Assembly: GCA_022508725.1 (NCBI GenBank)
Contig: JAFLUR010000026.1
Span: forward strand, 1 to 13,515
Reading direction: 5' to 3'
Length of the DNA: 13,515 nt
Source: Oscillospiraceae bacterium
Lineage (GTDB): Bacteria > Bacillota > Clostridia > UBA1381
Shown here: in pieces, positions 1-7,329 of the stretch
Numbering within the stretch: the first letter of the stretch is position 1
Layout: the number at the start of each line of letters is the position of its first letter
The notes under the pieces: generated by a model
Told to the model about the DNA's origin: nothing
The model's database searches: none
Seen by the model: only the letters and a program-made list of their open reading frames with translations
Program-made: the position numbers and the translations under genes

Positions 1-75
1 CACAGCTTGTTCTTCGCATAAATTATTCAAGATTTAATTGGGGCATCAATATTATCCGGTATCATTGTGTAAAGT

Positions 76-112
76 AAGGGTATCGAAAATATTTTCCGAT
101 ACCCTTGTTTTT
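76..112. terminator. Hairpin terminator, probably bidirectional
   Basis: A perfect 10-bp inverted repeat, AAGGGTATCG (76-85) and CGATACCCTT (97-106), has an 11-nt A/T-rich loop that can pair further. It is followed on the plus strand by GTTTTTGTT (107-115). It lies 7 bases past the stop codon of the minus-strand surface-protein gene, so it is the obvious end of that message. The better U-tract, however, belongs to a plus-strand transcript arriving from the left of the window. On the minus strand the tail is only ACTTTAC. I read it as a shared terminator between convergent genes, the left one lying outside the window. Confidence 0.75.
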
Positions 113-113
113 G

Positions 114-3100
114 TTATATATCAAATGATGTTTTTTCGGTTATGGGCAGCATGGAATTAAGATCCTGCCATACAAATGCCGTTACGATAAATTCATCGGC
201 ATCTGTATCTCCCGCCGTGAACGATACGGAAAGTTCGGCATTTCCCTGCATGATAATTGTATCCTCGGTGTGTATGCCGATCATTTTGCCGCGTGTTCCG
301 TCGTCATTCTTTTCATATATCGCACATGCCATAACACCCATTATAATATTATCGGTGGTATTGACCGTGCTTATATTGGCGGTGACCTTGTTGTTCCTGC
401 TTATTCTCGCATCTGTAACGGTGACAGAGCAGAGCGATGAGAGAGAAGGCTCCACCGTTATGTTAAAGGAAGATGTTTTTGTGCCGTAAACAACGGTTAT
501 TGTCTGAACGCCCACCTTTTCCGGATCATAACCGCCCAATATTACCTGACCGGTGACATTTGCCGATGAGCCGTCCGAATACAGAACCATGACAGTCATT
601 CCGGCAGTGTCGATTTTCTCGCCCTGAGTATATGTGAGCTTTGTCGGAGGCGTTACGATAATTCCGGTTACTTCCTTGTTGGTTACGTTTATCTGAATAT
701 CTTTGCTGAAAGCAAGATACGATATCGTAAGATTTTTTATGCCCGGAGTAGCGGTTTCGAAACCGGATACCGAATAATTGTCAAGTAATTCTTCCGTTCC
801 GTCCGATTTGATAACCGTTACGACAATACTTGAACGGTCAAAGTTGGGCGCGCCTATAATATATTCCGTCGGACCCACAACAGTTACGTTTATGCCCATA
901 ATATCCGCGATATCTTCAACCGGGATTATGATAACGTCAAATGATGCCGTCTTGCCCATATACTTTACGGTAACTCGATTGATACCGGTTTTGCTTGAAT
1001 TGAAGCCCTCGACTTCATAGCCGCTTGCTATTTGGCTTACGGAGCCGTCGTCAAAGCTTGCGTATACGGTGAGCTTGTTGTCAAACGGTGAACCCTGCAG
1101 ATAGGTGCGGGTATATCCCGTAACGGTAATGCCGGTGATGGTTACGGTATCGGTTACCGTTATGGTAAATGTCTGCGTAACGTTCATATATTTTACGCGG
1201 ATTACCTTTGTTCCGGCGGTGAAAGTATCGCCGAGTATTTCACAGTTTGAAGTAACATCCGCCGTTGAACCGTCGTCATATGTTGCGATAACCTCCATAC
1301 CGGTTGTATCTATGGCTTCGCCGACGGAGTACAGAGTTTTTGTCGGAGCTTTAACAAGCTTTATATTTATAAGCGTTTTCGCAACGACCTGGATTGCGAC
1401 CGGATATTCATGCCCGAGATACGAAATCGTTACGATAACGGTTCCCTCGGATGACGTATCCATTCCGCGCACGTCATATTCATCGCTTTTCAGGACTGTT
1501 TCGGTTCCGTTGTTGTAAAGAGCGACCACTCTTATGCTTGAACGGTCGAAATATGTTTCTCCGACTATATAAGGATTATTTGTGAGTCTGTCAACTCTTA
1601 TTCCGGTAAGCGACGCCACGGTGTCGTTCGATACGATCGTTACGGGCAGCTTTTTGGTGATTCCGGAATAGGATACCGTAAAGAATGAAGATCCCACAAC
1701 GTAAGAATTAAATCCTTCCACATCAAAGTTGTATATTCTCGTGCGTGAATTGTCGCTGTAAACGGCGTACACCTCCATGGTTGATTTATCCAAAGACGCG
1801 CCGACCGGATATATTTTCGTATACACAACGTCAAGATCCGAAAGGGTATTGCCGGTAACGGTTATATCAAAGTTTTTGAATTTATTCTGATAAATTACCG
1901 TAACCTGAATGACTCCCGCTGTTTTCGAATCAAAGCCGCTGACCGTGTATTTTGAGGGGTCTGTGATAGGCTCGGTTGAACCGTTGGTGTATATTGCGGT
2001 AACGGTAAGTCCCGTCGGATCGAAATTCTCGCCTATTGCATAGACAAGCTTATTGGGGAGAGTTATTTGTATCTCCGAAAGTACCTTGTCAACGATCTCG
2101 ACGCTGTAGGTATTTGTTAATCCCTTATAGCTTATCGTGCAGTTATACGGCGGAGTTGTAAGGTTGAGATTGACCTCGTACTGTCCGAACGGTATTTCTT
2201 CGGTAAGACCGTTATCGTATTCGACCGAAACGATCGCGTCGCCCTCTTTAAATTCCTCGCCCGCTATATACTGCGTGCGGTTATTGCTTATATTGAGCTT
2301 TATGGGCAGTGTTTCAACGACCACGATATCGACCTTGAATGTGCTGCCGCCGTATTCTATAACAAAGCTTGTGGGTCCGATAGCCGTCGTATCGAAATTT
2401 ATGACATCATAGTCGTCACGCTTAAGAACAACAGTTTCGTTGTTATCATAGATCGCGATAACGGTAGTGCTGTCCGGATCGAATTTTGAATTTTGACTGT
2501 ATTCGAGCTTTGTGGTTTCCACGGTTATTCCGATCAAGGTTCTGTCTATTACGGTAACATCGAATTTTACCATTCTCGAGAACTGAGATCCGTTTTGTCT
2601 TACGATCGAATATGTTAATGTTACCGTCTGACTTCCGGGCTGATCCTTATAGTATCCGCTGATCTTGCAGTCGCTGAGCGGTATCGGCTCGGTCTTTCCG
2701 TTATCGTAAAGCACCGAAACGACCATACCCGAAAGGTCAAGCTCCGAACCGCGCAGATATTCGGTTTTATTCGGAAGCGAGTCGATCTGTATATCGATCG
2801 GGGTCTTTTCGACAACGGTTATTGTGAACGTAAAGGTCTTGGGTGCGTTCGGATATGAGATTTCGATTGTCTGATCTCCGAGAGTTGCGGGATTGCCCAT
2901 AAATCCGGTAATTGTAACGGCGTGGGTAACATCCAGTTCATCTTTGTTTGAATATTTCACAATGACCTTCATTCCGGTTCTGTCAAGCTCGGTACATTCT
3001 CCCTGTATATATCTTGTTTTGGTGGGATAGCTTACCATGATTATTTCGGTAATGCTTATTTCCTCGCAGACATACTCATACCATCTCGGGGATGTGAAGC

Positions 3101-6100
3101 CGCTCGTTCCGACATAATGATAAATTCTGAAACCGGTGTGCGCTCCTGTAAATACCGATTTGTCAAAGGTGGAGGGAGCGTTGCCGGAAAAGGTTGCCGA
3201 TTCAAGGTTTGTGCATTTCGCAAATGCCGAGTTTCCCAGATATGTGAGCTTTTCGGGCAGCAGCAGTCTTACGAATTCGGTACAGCCGGAGAATGCCGAT
3301 GCGCCTATCTTTTCAAGTCCGATCGGGAAAGCGGGGTCATACAGCTTCACACAGCCGTTGAATGCTTTTTCGCCTATTTCTTTGAGCGTTGAAGGATATG
3401 TTACGCTCGTGAGGACTTTACAGCCCGAGAACGCGGATGTGCCTATCTTTTCCGTTCCGGTATTCATTACGACATTGGTGAGTGCGGTGTCGCTTGCGAA
3501 TGCCGACTCGCCTATTTCGGTAACTCCGCCCGGAACAGTGATGCTTTTCAGCGATGTGTTTTGATTGAACGCTTTTGCTTCGAGAGTTTTCAACGACTCG
3601 GGAAGCTCTATGCTTTCAAGAGCCTTACAGCTTGCGAATGCGGATTCGCTTATATTTTCGACTCCGTTTTCAAGCGTCGCCTTTTTGAGAGAGGTGTTGC
3701 TTGCGAACGCGGATTTTCCTATCTTCTTTACATTGCCCGGTACGGTGAGCTCGGTAAGACCGGATCCGTTAAAGGTATTTTCGGGGATCTCGCTTATGGT
3801 TTTAGGCAATGTCACCGTCGCAAGCAGCTTGGTTTTTTCAAAAGCCGCGGTGCCTATCGATTCGATCCCGTCTTTGAGGACAAGATTTGTAAGAGCGGAA
3901 CAGTTTGAAAAAGCCTGACTTCCGATAGTCTTTACATTGCCCGGTATCGTCAGCTCGGTAATTCCGCAGGATGCGAACGCGTTTGCGGGGATTGCCGTGA
4001 GAGTTGTCGGGATAGATACCGTTTTGAGATTTTTACAGGACGCAAACGAGCTTGTTCCTATTGTCTCAACGCCCTCTTCAAGAACCGCCGACGTTATGCC
4101 GCAGGATGAAAAGGCGGAGTTTCCGACTTGCTTTACATTACCCGGGATAACGATTTCGGTAAGCGCCGAGCAGCCTGAAAAGGTGCTGTCCGGAATGATG
4201 CTTATTGTTTTGGGAAGTTTTACGGTTTTAAGATATTTACAGCCCGAAAATGCAAGTGTTTCGATACTTTTTACACCGTCCTCAATAACGACATTGGGAA
4301 CATTGCTTGCCAAAAATGCGTTTGTTCGTATGGTTTCAACGGTTGACGGAATGGTCAATGTTCCTGTTGAAGAGCCGTTGAAGCTTTTATTGAATGTGTA
4401 CGGAAGTATTTCTTTTATCAACGGAGAAAACGTGAATGTTTCAAGAGCGCTCGCGCCGTTGAAAGCATATTCGCCCATTGAGCTTACCGTATTTCCGAGA
4501 TCGACGTCTTTAAGCGCCGTGTCCCCTTCAAAGCAGTGCGCGCCTATTTTTTCGACACCGTCGCTGCATACGACCGATGTAAGATTCGTACATTTGTTGA
4601 AAGCATAATCTCCGATTGTCTTTATATTTGACGGGATAACAAGCTCTTTTATTCCGCATAATGCGAATGCGCTTGCCGGGATATCGGTCATTTTCTTTGA
4701 AAAGCTGACTGTGGCAAGGGCTTTGCAGCCGGAGAACGCGCTTTCGCCTATGCTTTCCACGCCGCTCTCGCCGCCGTCCTCATCGTATTCGAGGGTAAGA
4801 GACGTCATTGACGCGGAGTTCATGAACGCGGATTTACCGACCGTTTTTATATTTTTGGGGATGGTAAGAGTTTTGACTCCCGACTGATAAAAACAGGAAT
4901 CCGGAATACTTTCTATGTTATTTGAAAAGGTTATGTTCTGCAGTGATGTACAGCCGTAGAAGCACTTATCTTCAAGCACGAGGGGATATTTATCCTCGTA
5001 ATTGAGGTTTATGTTGTTGAATTTAAGGCTCTGCAATCCGGTACAGCCGTAGAATGCCGCGACTCCGACTCTTCGTATCGTATTGGGGATATCCACAGAC
5101 TCGAGTTTTACGCAGCCCCTGAACATTTCATCGGGGATTTCGGTCATATTTTTCGAGAATACCACCCTTTTCAGCGATGTACAGCCGTAGAAGGTTCTTT
5201 TGCCCATTTCCTCCAAGGAATCCTTGTATTCCTCTTTTATGTTAAATTCCTCCATGGCTTTACAGTTGTAAAAAGCTTCCTCGCCGATCTCCGTAAGCCT
5301 GCCCTCGACATTTACCGTCTTGAGCAGTGTGCAGCCGTAAAAGGCGCGTTCGCCTATATAGCTGACTTTGGAGGGTATGGTTATTTCAAGAAGCTTTTGG
5401 CAGCCGTAAAAGGTTTCGTCTTCGATAGAGGTTATATTGAGCGGCAGATCCACCTTTGTCAGGCTTGTTCCGTAAAATGCTCTCGCTCCGATTTCCTTCA
5501 CATTTACCGGTATGGTAAGACTGTTAAGCGCTTTACAACCGTAAAAAGCCTCCTCCGATATCTTTGTCATACCTATTTTTATATCCGGGTCATTGTCATC
5601 CTTGATAAAATATTGCTCCACCATGGTAAGAGCGGTACAGTTTTTAAATGCCGCTTTGCCGAGTACATCGACATATTTCGGTATTACTATTTGGGTAAGA
5701 CTGCTTGATGCGAATGCTTCCTCGTCGATCTCTTCGACATTATCCGGAAGATTTATCACAAGTCCCTTTCCGCCGGAATGATAAAACATTCTGTAGCTTA
5801 TTATTTTTACCGATGAGGGAAGAGTGATACTCACAAGTTTCGAATTTGTACACTCGGCAAACGCCTGATCGCCGATCTTGAGCTCGGGTAAATTTACCGT
5901 AGGCTTGTCAAAGAGCAGCTCCGCCATTCCTTTACAGTTATAGAATGCTTTTGAGCCTATGGATGTGCAGGTTGACGGTATTCTTACCGAGGCGAGGGAG
6001 ACGCACTCCTGAAAAGCGCCGGCGCCTATCGTCGTAAGATTGCTGTGCAGATTATATGTAACCGTCGGTGTGGGCGCGGGAAGCGGCTCGGATGTCGAGT

Positions 6101-6863
6101 CGGGGTCATCGGTGCTTTCGGGCTCCGGCTCGGTAACAATTGCTTCCATACGGCCGAGATTTACTTTTGTAAGCTTTGCGCAGTTATAGAATGCATAGTC
6201 GCTTATTGTTTTTATTGATTCGGGCAAAACAGCCTCGGTGAGCGCGACGCAGCCGTAAAATGCCTCTGCCGATATTGTTGTCACATTATTGCCGAAATTC
6301 ACCTTCTGAAGATTTTTTGCGTTTTTGAATGCCGCCTGTGCTATAATTCCGATATCATCGGGAATGGTATATTCGGTCAGAGGCTTTCCCTCGTCATCGA
6401 CTTTTCCCGCGGGAAACTGAACAAGAGTCGGACTCTGGCTTGTTTTATCGATAAGAACGCCGTCCTCCGTGGATCTGAATGTGTTGTTTCCGTCGGCGAC
6501 AAGGATCTCGTTCAAATTCGGGCAGGCAAGAGAGCCCTCCGCAATTGTCGATATCGTTTTGGGGAGTTTTATCGTAATGACCGATTTACAGTCGATAAAA
6601 GCGTTTTCTCCTATGGAAACGACCTTTCTTTCGCCGAGAAATTCGGGTACCTCGATTACCGTATCCTTTGTTTTGGTACATTTTATGATCATTACCTCGT
6701 CGTCGGTATCGAGTTCTTGGTATTCAAATCCGTCGAAAGCGGTAGCCGCATAAACAACGGAATTGTCAAGCGGTATATCCTTATAAACCAAATGTCCGCT
6801 CAGAAGTATGCCCGCTATAAAAAACGAACACACGGTTCGTTTGATTATGTCCGATTTTTTCAT
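114..6863 (-). CDS. Giant secreted BspA-type leucine-rich-repeat / Ig-like repeat surface protein
   Basis: This 2249-aa exported protein has four parts. (a) Residues 1-39/40 are a signal peptide: a KK..KR n-region, the hydrophobic stretch TVCSFFIAGILLSG, and a VVYA-A cleavage-like site. (b) Residues ~70-1230 hold about 45 BspA/Treponema-type LRRs of 22-24 aa, each built on the pattern IGexAFygCxxLxxvxiPxxv. (c) Residues ~1270-2138 hold eleven ~79-aa group-3-like bacterial Ig repeats with the pattern PTKxxYxxGExxDxxGMxV. (d) Residues ~2140-2249 form a non-repeat, beta-rich end module containing TAFVWQDLNSM. I chose Met at 6863, not the in-frame ATG at 6872, because GGAAAGGA (6872-6879) overlaps the latter and sits 8 nt before the former. 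I see no LPxTG, SLH, dockerin, choline-binding or C-terminal membrane segment, so the attachment mode is unknown. Known BspA-like proteins bind host matrix or other cells; that role here is inference. The gene appears monocistronic. Confidence 0.93.
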   Translation of the reverse strand: MKKSDIIKRTVCSFFIAGILLSGHLVYKDIPLDNSVVYAATAFDGFEYQELDTDDEVMIIKCTKTKDTVIEVPEFLGERKVVSIGENAFIDCKSVITIKLPKTISTIAEGSLACPNLNEILVADGNNTFRSTEDGVLIDKTSQSPTLVQFPAGKVDDEGKPLTEYTIPDDIGIIAQAAFKNAKNLQKVNFGNNVTTISAEAFYGCVALTEAVLPESIKTISDYAFYNCAKLTKVNLGRMEAIVTEPEPESTDDPDSTSEPLPAPTPTVTYNLHSNLTTIGAGAFQECVSLASVRIPSTCTSIGSKAFYNCKGMAELLFDKPTVNLPELKIGDQAFAECTNSKLVSITLPSSVKIISYRMFYHSGGKGLVINLPDNVEEIDEEAFASSSLTQIVIPKYVDVLGKAAFKNCTALTMVEQYFIKDDNDPDIKIGMTKISEEAFYGCKALNSLTIPVNVKEIGARAFYGTSLTKVDLPLNITSIEDETFYGCQKLLEITIPSKVSYIGERAFYGCTLLKTVNVEGRLTEIGEEAFYNCKAMEEFNIKEEYKDSLEEMGKRTFYGCTSLKRVVFSKNMTEIPDEMFRGCVKLESVDIPNTIRRVGVAAFYGCTGLQSLKFNNINLNYEDKYPLVLEDKCFYGCTSLQNITFSNNIESIPDSCFYQSGVKTLTIPKNIKTVGKSAFMNSASMTSLTLEYDEDGGESGVESIGESAFSGCKALATVSFSKKMTDIPASAFALCGIKELVIPSNIKTIGDYAFNKCTNLTSVVCSDGVEKIGAHCFEGDTALKDVDLGNTVSSMGEYAFNGASALETFTFSPLIKEILPYTFNKSFNGSSTGTLTIPSTVETIRTNAFLASNVPNVVIEDGVKSIETLAFSGCKYLKTVKLPKTISIIPDSTFSGCSALTEIVIPGNVKQVGNSAFSSCGITSAVLEEGVETIGTSSFASCKNLKTVSIPTTLTAIPANAFASCGITELTIPGNVKTIGSQAFSNCSALTNLVLKDGIESIGTAAFEKTKLLATVTLPKTISEIPENTFNGSGLTELTVPGNVKKIGKSAFASNTSLKKATLENGVENISESAFASCKALESIELPESLKTLEAKAFNQNTSLKSITVPGGVTEIGESAFASDTALTNVVMNTGTEKIGTSAFSGCKVLTSVTYPSTLKEIGEKAFNGCVKLYDPAFPIGLEKIGASAFSGCTEFVRLLLPEKLTYLGNSAFAKCTNLESATFSGNAPSTFDKSVFTGAHTGFRIYHYVGTSGFTSPRWYEYVCEEISITEIIMVSYPTKTRYIQGECTELDRTGMKVIVKYSNKDELDVTHAVTITGFMGNPATLGDQTIEISYPNAPKTFTFTITVVEKTPIDIQIDSLPNKTEYLRGSELDLSGMVVSVLYDNGKTEPIPLSDCKISGYYKDQPGSQTVTLTYSIVRQNGSQFSRMVKFDVTVIDRTLIGITVETTKLEYSQNSKFDPDSTTVIAIYDNNETVVLKRDDYDVINFDTTAIGPTSFVIEYGGSTFKVDIVVVETLPIKLNISNNRTQYIAGEEFKEGDAIVSVEYDNGLTEEIPFGQYEVNLNLTTPPYNCTISYKGLTNTYSVEIVDKVLSEIQITLPNKLVYAIGENFDPTGLTVTAIYTNGSTEPITDPSKYTVSGFDSKTAGVIQVTVIYQNKFKNFDITVTGNTLSDLDVVYTKIYPVGASLDKSTMEVYAVYSDNSRTRIYNFDVEGFNSYVVGSSFFTVSYSGITKKLPVTIVSNDTVASLTGIRVDRLTNNPYIVGETYFDRSSIRVVALYNNGTETVLKSDEYDVRGMDTSSEGTVIVTISYLGHEYPVAIQVVAKTLINIKLVKAPTKTLYSVGEAIDTTGMEVIATYDDGSTADVTSNCEILGDTFTAGTKVIRVKYMNVTQTFTITVTDTVTITGITVTGYTRTYLQGSPFDNKLTVYASFDDGSVSQIASGYEVEGFNSSKTGINRVTVKYMGKTASFDVIIIPVEDIADIMGINVTVVGPTEYIIGAPNFDRSSIVVTVIKSDGTEELLDNYSVSGFETATPGIKNLTISYLAFSKDIQINVTNKEVTGIIVTPPTKLTYTQGEKIDTAGMTVMVLYSDGSSANVTGQVILGGYDPEKVGVQTITVVYGTKTSSFNITVEPSLSSLCSVTVTDARISRNNKVTANISTVNTTDNIIMGVMACAIYEKNDDGTRGKMIGIHTEDTIIMQGNAELSVSFTAGDTDADEFIVTAFVWQDLNSMLPITEKTSFDI
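446..3053 (-). repeat. Eleven tandem Ig-like (group 3-like) repeats, coding
   Basis: The translated segment repeats about every 237 nt. Each unit opens with a short strand (for example LTGIRVDRLTNNPYIVGE or VTGIIVTPPTKLTYTQGE). It continues with an acidic turn and V.V.A.Y.dGs, then a G-x-D/F-turn, and ends with T.TV.Y..K...F.ITV. I count eleven units by the Y..G.....D...V.V..Y signature. The units are clearly divergent from one another, so the array looks old rather than freshly duplicated. Such repeats usually act as stalks that hold a distal domain, here the LRR array, away from the cell surface. Confidence 0.85.
3150..6660 (-). repeat. Array of about 45 BspA-type LRRs with a three-LRR super-repeat
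   Basis: About 45 units of 22-24 aa are recognisable by the core AF..C..L, preceded by IG or IP. Within roughly 3300-4450 the units are arranged in threes. One begins IPxxxF and ends ELxIPGNVK, the next is an IGxxAF unit ending LxxG, and the third is an IG-SAF unit ending LPKTI. At DNA level, TTTACATTGCCCGGTA recurs at 3727 and 3931, and in near-identical form at 4132, giving a period of 204 and 201 bases. That shows past tandem duplication of a ~67-68-aa block. Confidence 0.85.
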
Positions 6864-6871
6864 ATAAAACA

Positions 6872-6879
6872 TCCTTTCC
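6872..6879 (-). promoter_or_regulatory. Ribosome binding site deciding the surface-protein start
   Basis: GGAAAGGA on the minus strand lies 8 nt before the ATG at 6863. Its last base is the first base of the alternative in-frame ATG at 6872, which is therefore an unlikely start. Confidence 0.75.
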
Positions 6880-6951
6880 GAAATTTATTTTACGCAATAT
6901 CAGACGGAATATTACATAATATACATATATTGTATTGTTTAACATTCAAAG

Positions 6952-7020
6952 CGGAGCCGACACACCCGAACAGGCGGGGGCAATTTGCTCCGTAATACGA
7001 ACCCCGCCGTATCGGCAGGG
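6952..7020 (-). ncRNA. Structured 5' leader element of the surface-protein mRNA (candidate cis-regulatory RNA)
   Basis: Read as minus-strand RNA, CCCUGCC (7020-7014) pairs with GGCGGGG (7008-7002) across a 5-nt loop, with one G-U wobble. CGGAGC (6993-6988) pairs perfectly with GCUCCG (6957-6952) and encloses a small CCCG/CGGG hairpin. The same GGCGGGG can instead pair perfectly with CCCCGCC (6979-6973), which would form a pseudoknot or an alternative fold. On the plus strand the first hairpin would carry an A-C mismatch in place of the wobble, which favours a minus-strand RNA role. The block lies between the predicted promoter and the start codon. I do not recognise a known riboswitch class. 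It could instead be a decayed REP-like intergenic repeat. Confidence 0.4.
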
Positions 7021-7056
7021 TCATTTTCCGCAGATATAAAAATCAGTTATTAATTT

Positions 7057-7085
7057 ATTATATCACATATCAGGTATAAAGTAAA
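7057..7085 (-). promoter_or_regulatory. Predicted sigma-A promoter of the surface-protein gene
   Basis: On the minus strand, TTTACT (7085-7080), a 17-nt spacer and a perfect TATAAT (7062-7057) form a good housekeeping promoter. Transcription would start near 7050, giving a leader of about 190 nt before the ATG at 6863, unusually long for a gene with an adequate ribosome site. Confidence 0.65.
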
Positions 7086-7165
7086 CAGATTTTAATAAAA
7101 AATCCGGATTCCCCAATCGTAATATTTCCTATATAGTATTTCGTAAAAATACCTCAAAACTTTAG

Positions 7166-7185
7166 CAATGATTTAACAATGATTC
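7166..7185. repeat. Short direct repeat CAATGATT x2 in the divergent intergenic region
   Basis: CAATGATT occurs at 7166-7173 and again at 7177-7184, a spacing of 11 bp, about one helical turn. It lies about 80 bp upstream of the GTPase promoter and about 80 bp upstream of the surface-gene promoter on the other strand. It could be a regulator site, but chance is possible in AT-rich DNA. Confidence 0.25.
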
Positions 7186-7213
7186 GGGCGGCGAAATTAC
7201 CTGCCGGTCGGAT

Positions 7214-7258
7214 ATGCGGCGGAGCCTGAAAATCATGCACGCCGCATTATGATTTTTT
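7214..7258 (+). other. Two overlapping perfect inverted repeats ending in a T-run
   Basis: ATGCGGCG (7214-7221) is the exact reverse complement of CGCCGCAT (7240-7247). AAAATCAT (7229-7236) is the exact reverse complement of ATGATTTT (7249-7256). The two pairs interleave with only one base between the second and fourth arms, so they should be alternatives rather than a stable pseudoknot. A run of six T (7253-7258) follows on the plus strand. This looks like a terminator-like structure. It sits directly before the predicted -35 box of the GTPase gene, so it would act only on a transcript starting further upstream, for which I see no good promoter. A protein-binding palindrome is the alternative. 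Confidence 0.35.
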
Positions 7259-7261
7259 ATC

Positions 7262-7291
7262 TTGATTGATACCGGGTTTATGTGTTATACT
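7262..7291 (+). promoter_or_regulatory. Predicted extended -10 promoter of the GTPase-NYN gene
   Basis: TTGATT (7262-7267), an 18-nt spacer and TATACT (7286-7291) preceded by TGT (extended -10) fit a sigma-A promoter. Transcription would begin near 7298, leaving a leader of about 30 nt. This rules out the in-frame GTG at 7282 as the start, since it overlaps the -10 region. Confidence 0.65.
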
Positions 7292-7329
7292 TAAAGAAAC
7301 GCCGAATAAATTATTTTGAGGAGATTTTA

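Noticed and set aside
3..77. Short plus-strand open frame of 24 codons running in from the left edge and stopping at TAA just before the terminator
   Set aside because: It could be the tail of a convergent gene, and the terminator's U-tract fits that, but 24 codons with no recognisable motif cannot be supported as coding.
3300..4450. Periodic ~200-bp DNA repeat considered as a possible CRISPR or satellite array
   Set aside because: The repeats are in frame, diverge at synonymous and variable LRR positions, and encode the LRR fold. There are no unique spacers of constant length.
3136..4608. Several plus-strand open frames opposite the LRR array
   Set aside because: Their repeating sequences simply mirror the LRR codon pattern (for example repeated LANADSPI-like strings). 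They have no ribosome sites and are shadows.
7282..7329. Upstream GTG start adding 16 residues to the GTPase-NYN protein
   Set aside because: The extension overlaps the predicted -10 element, has no ribosome site, and does not belong to the family N terminus, which begins MK-x-x-x-IGxLAHVD.
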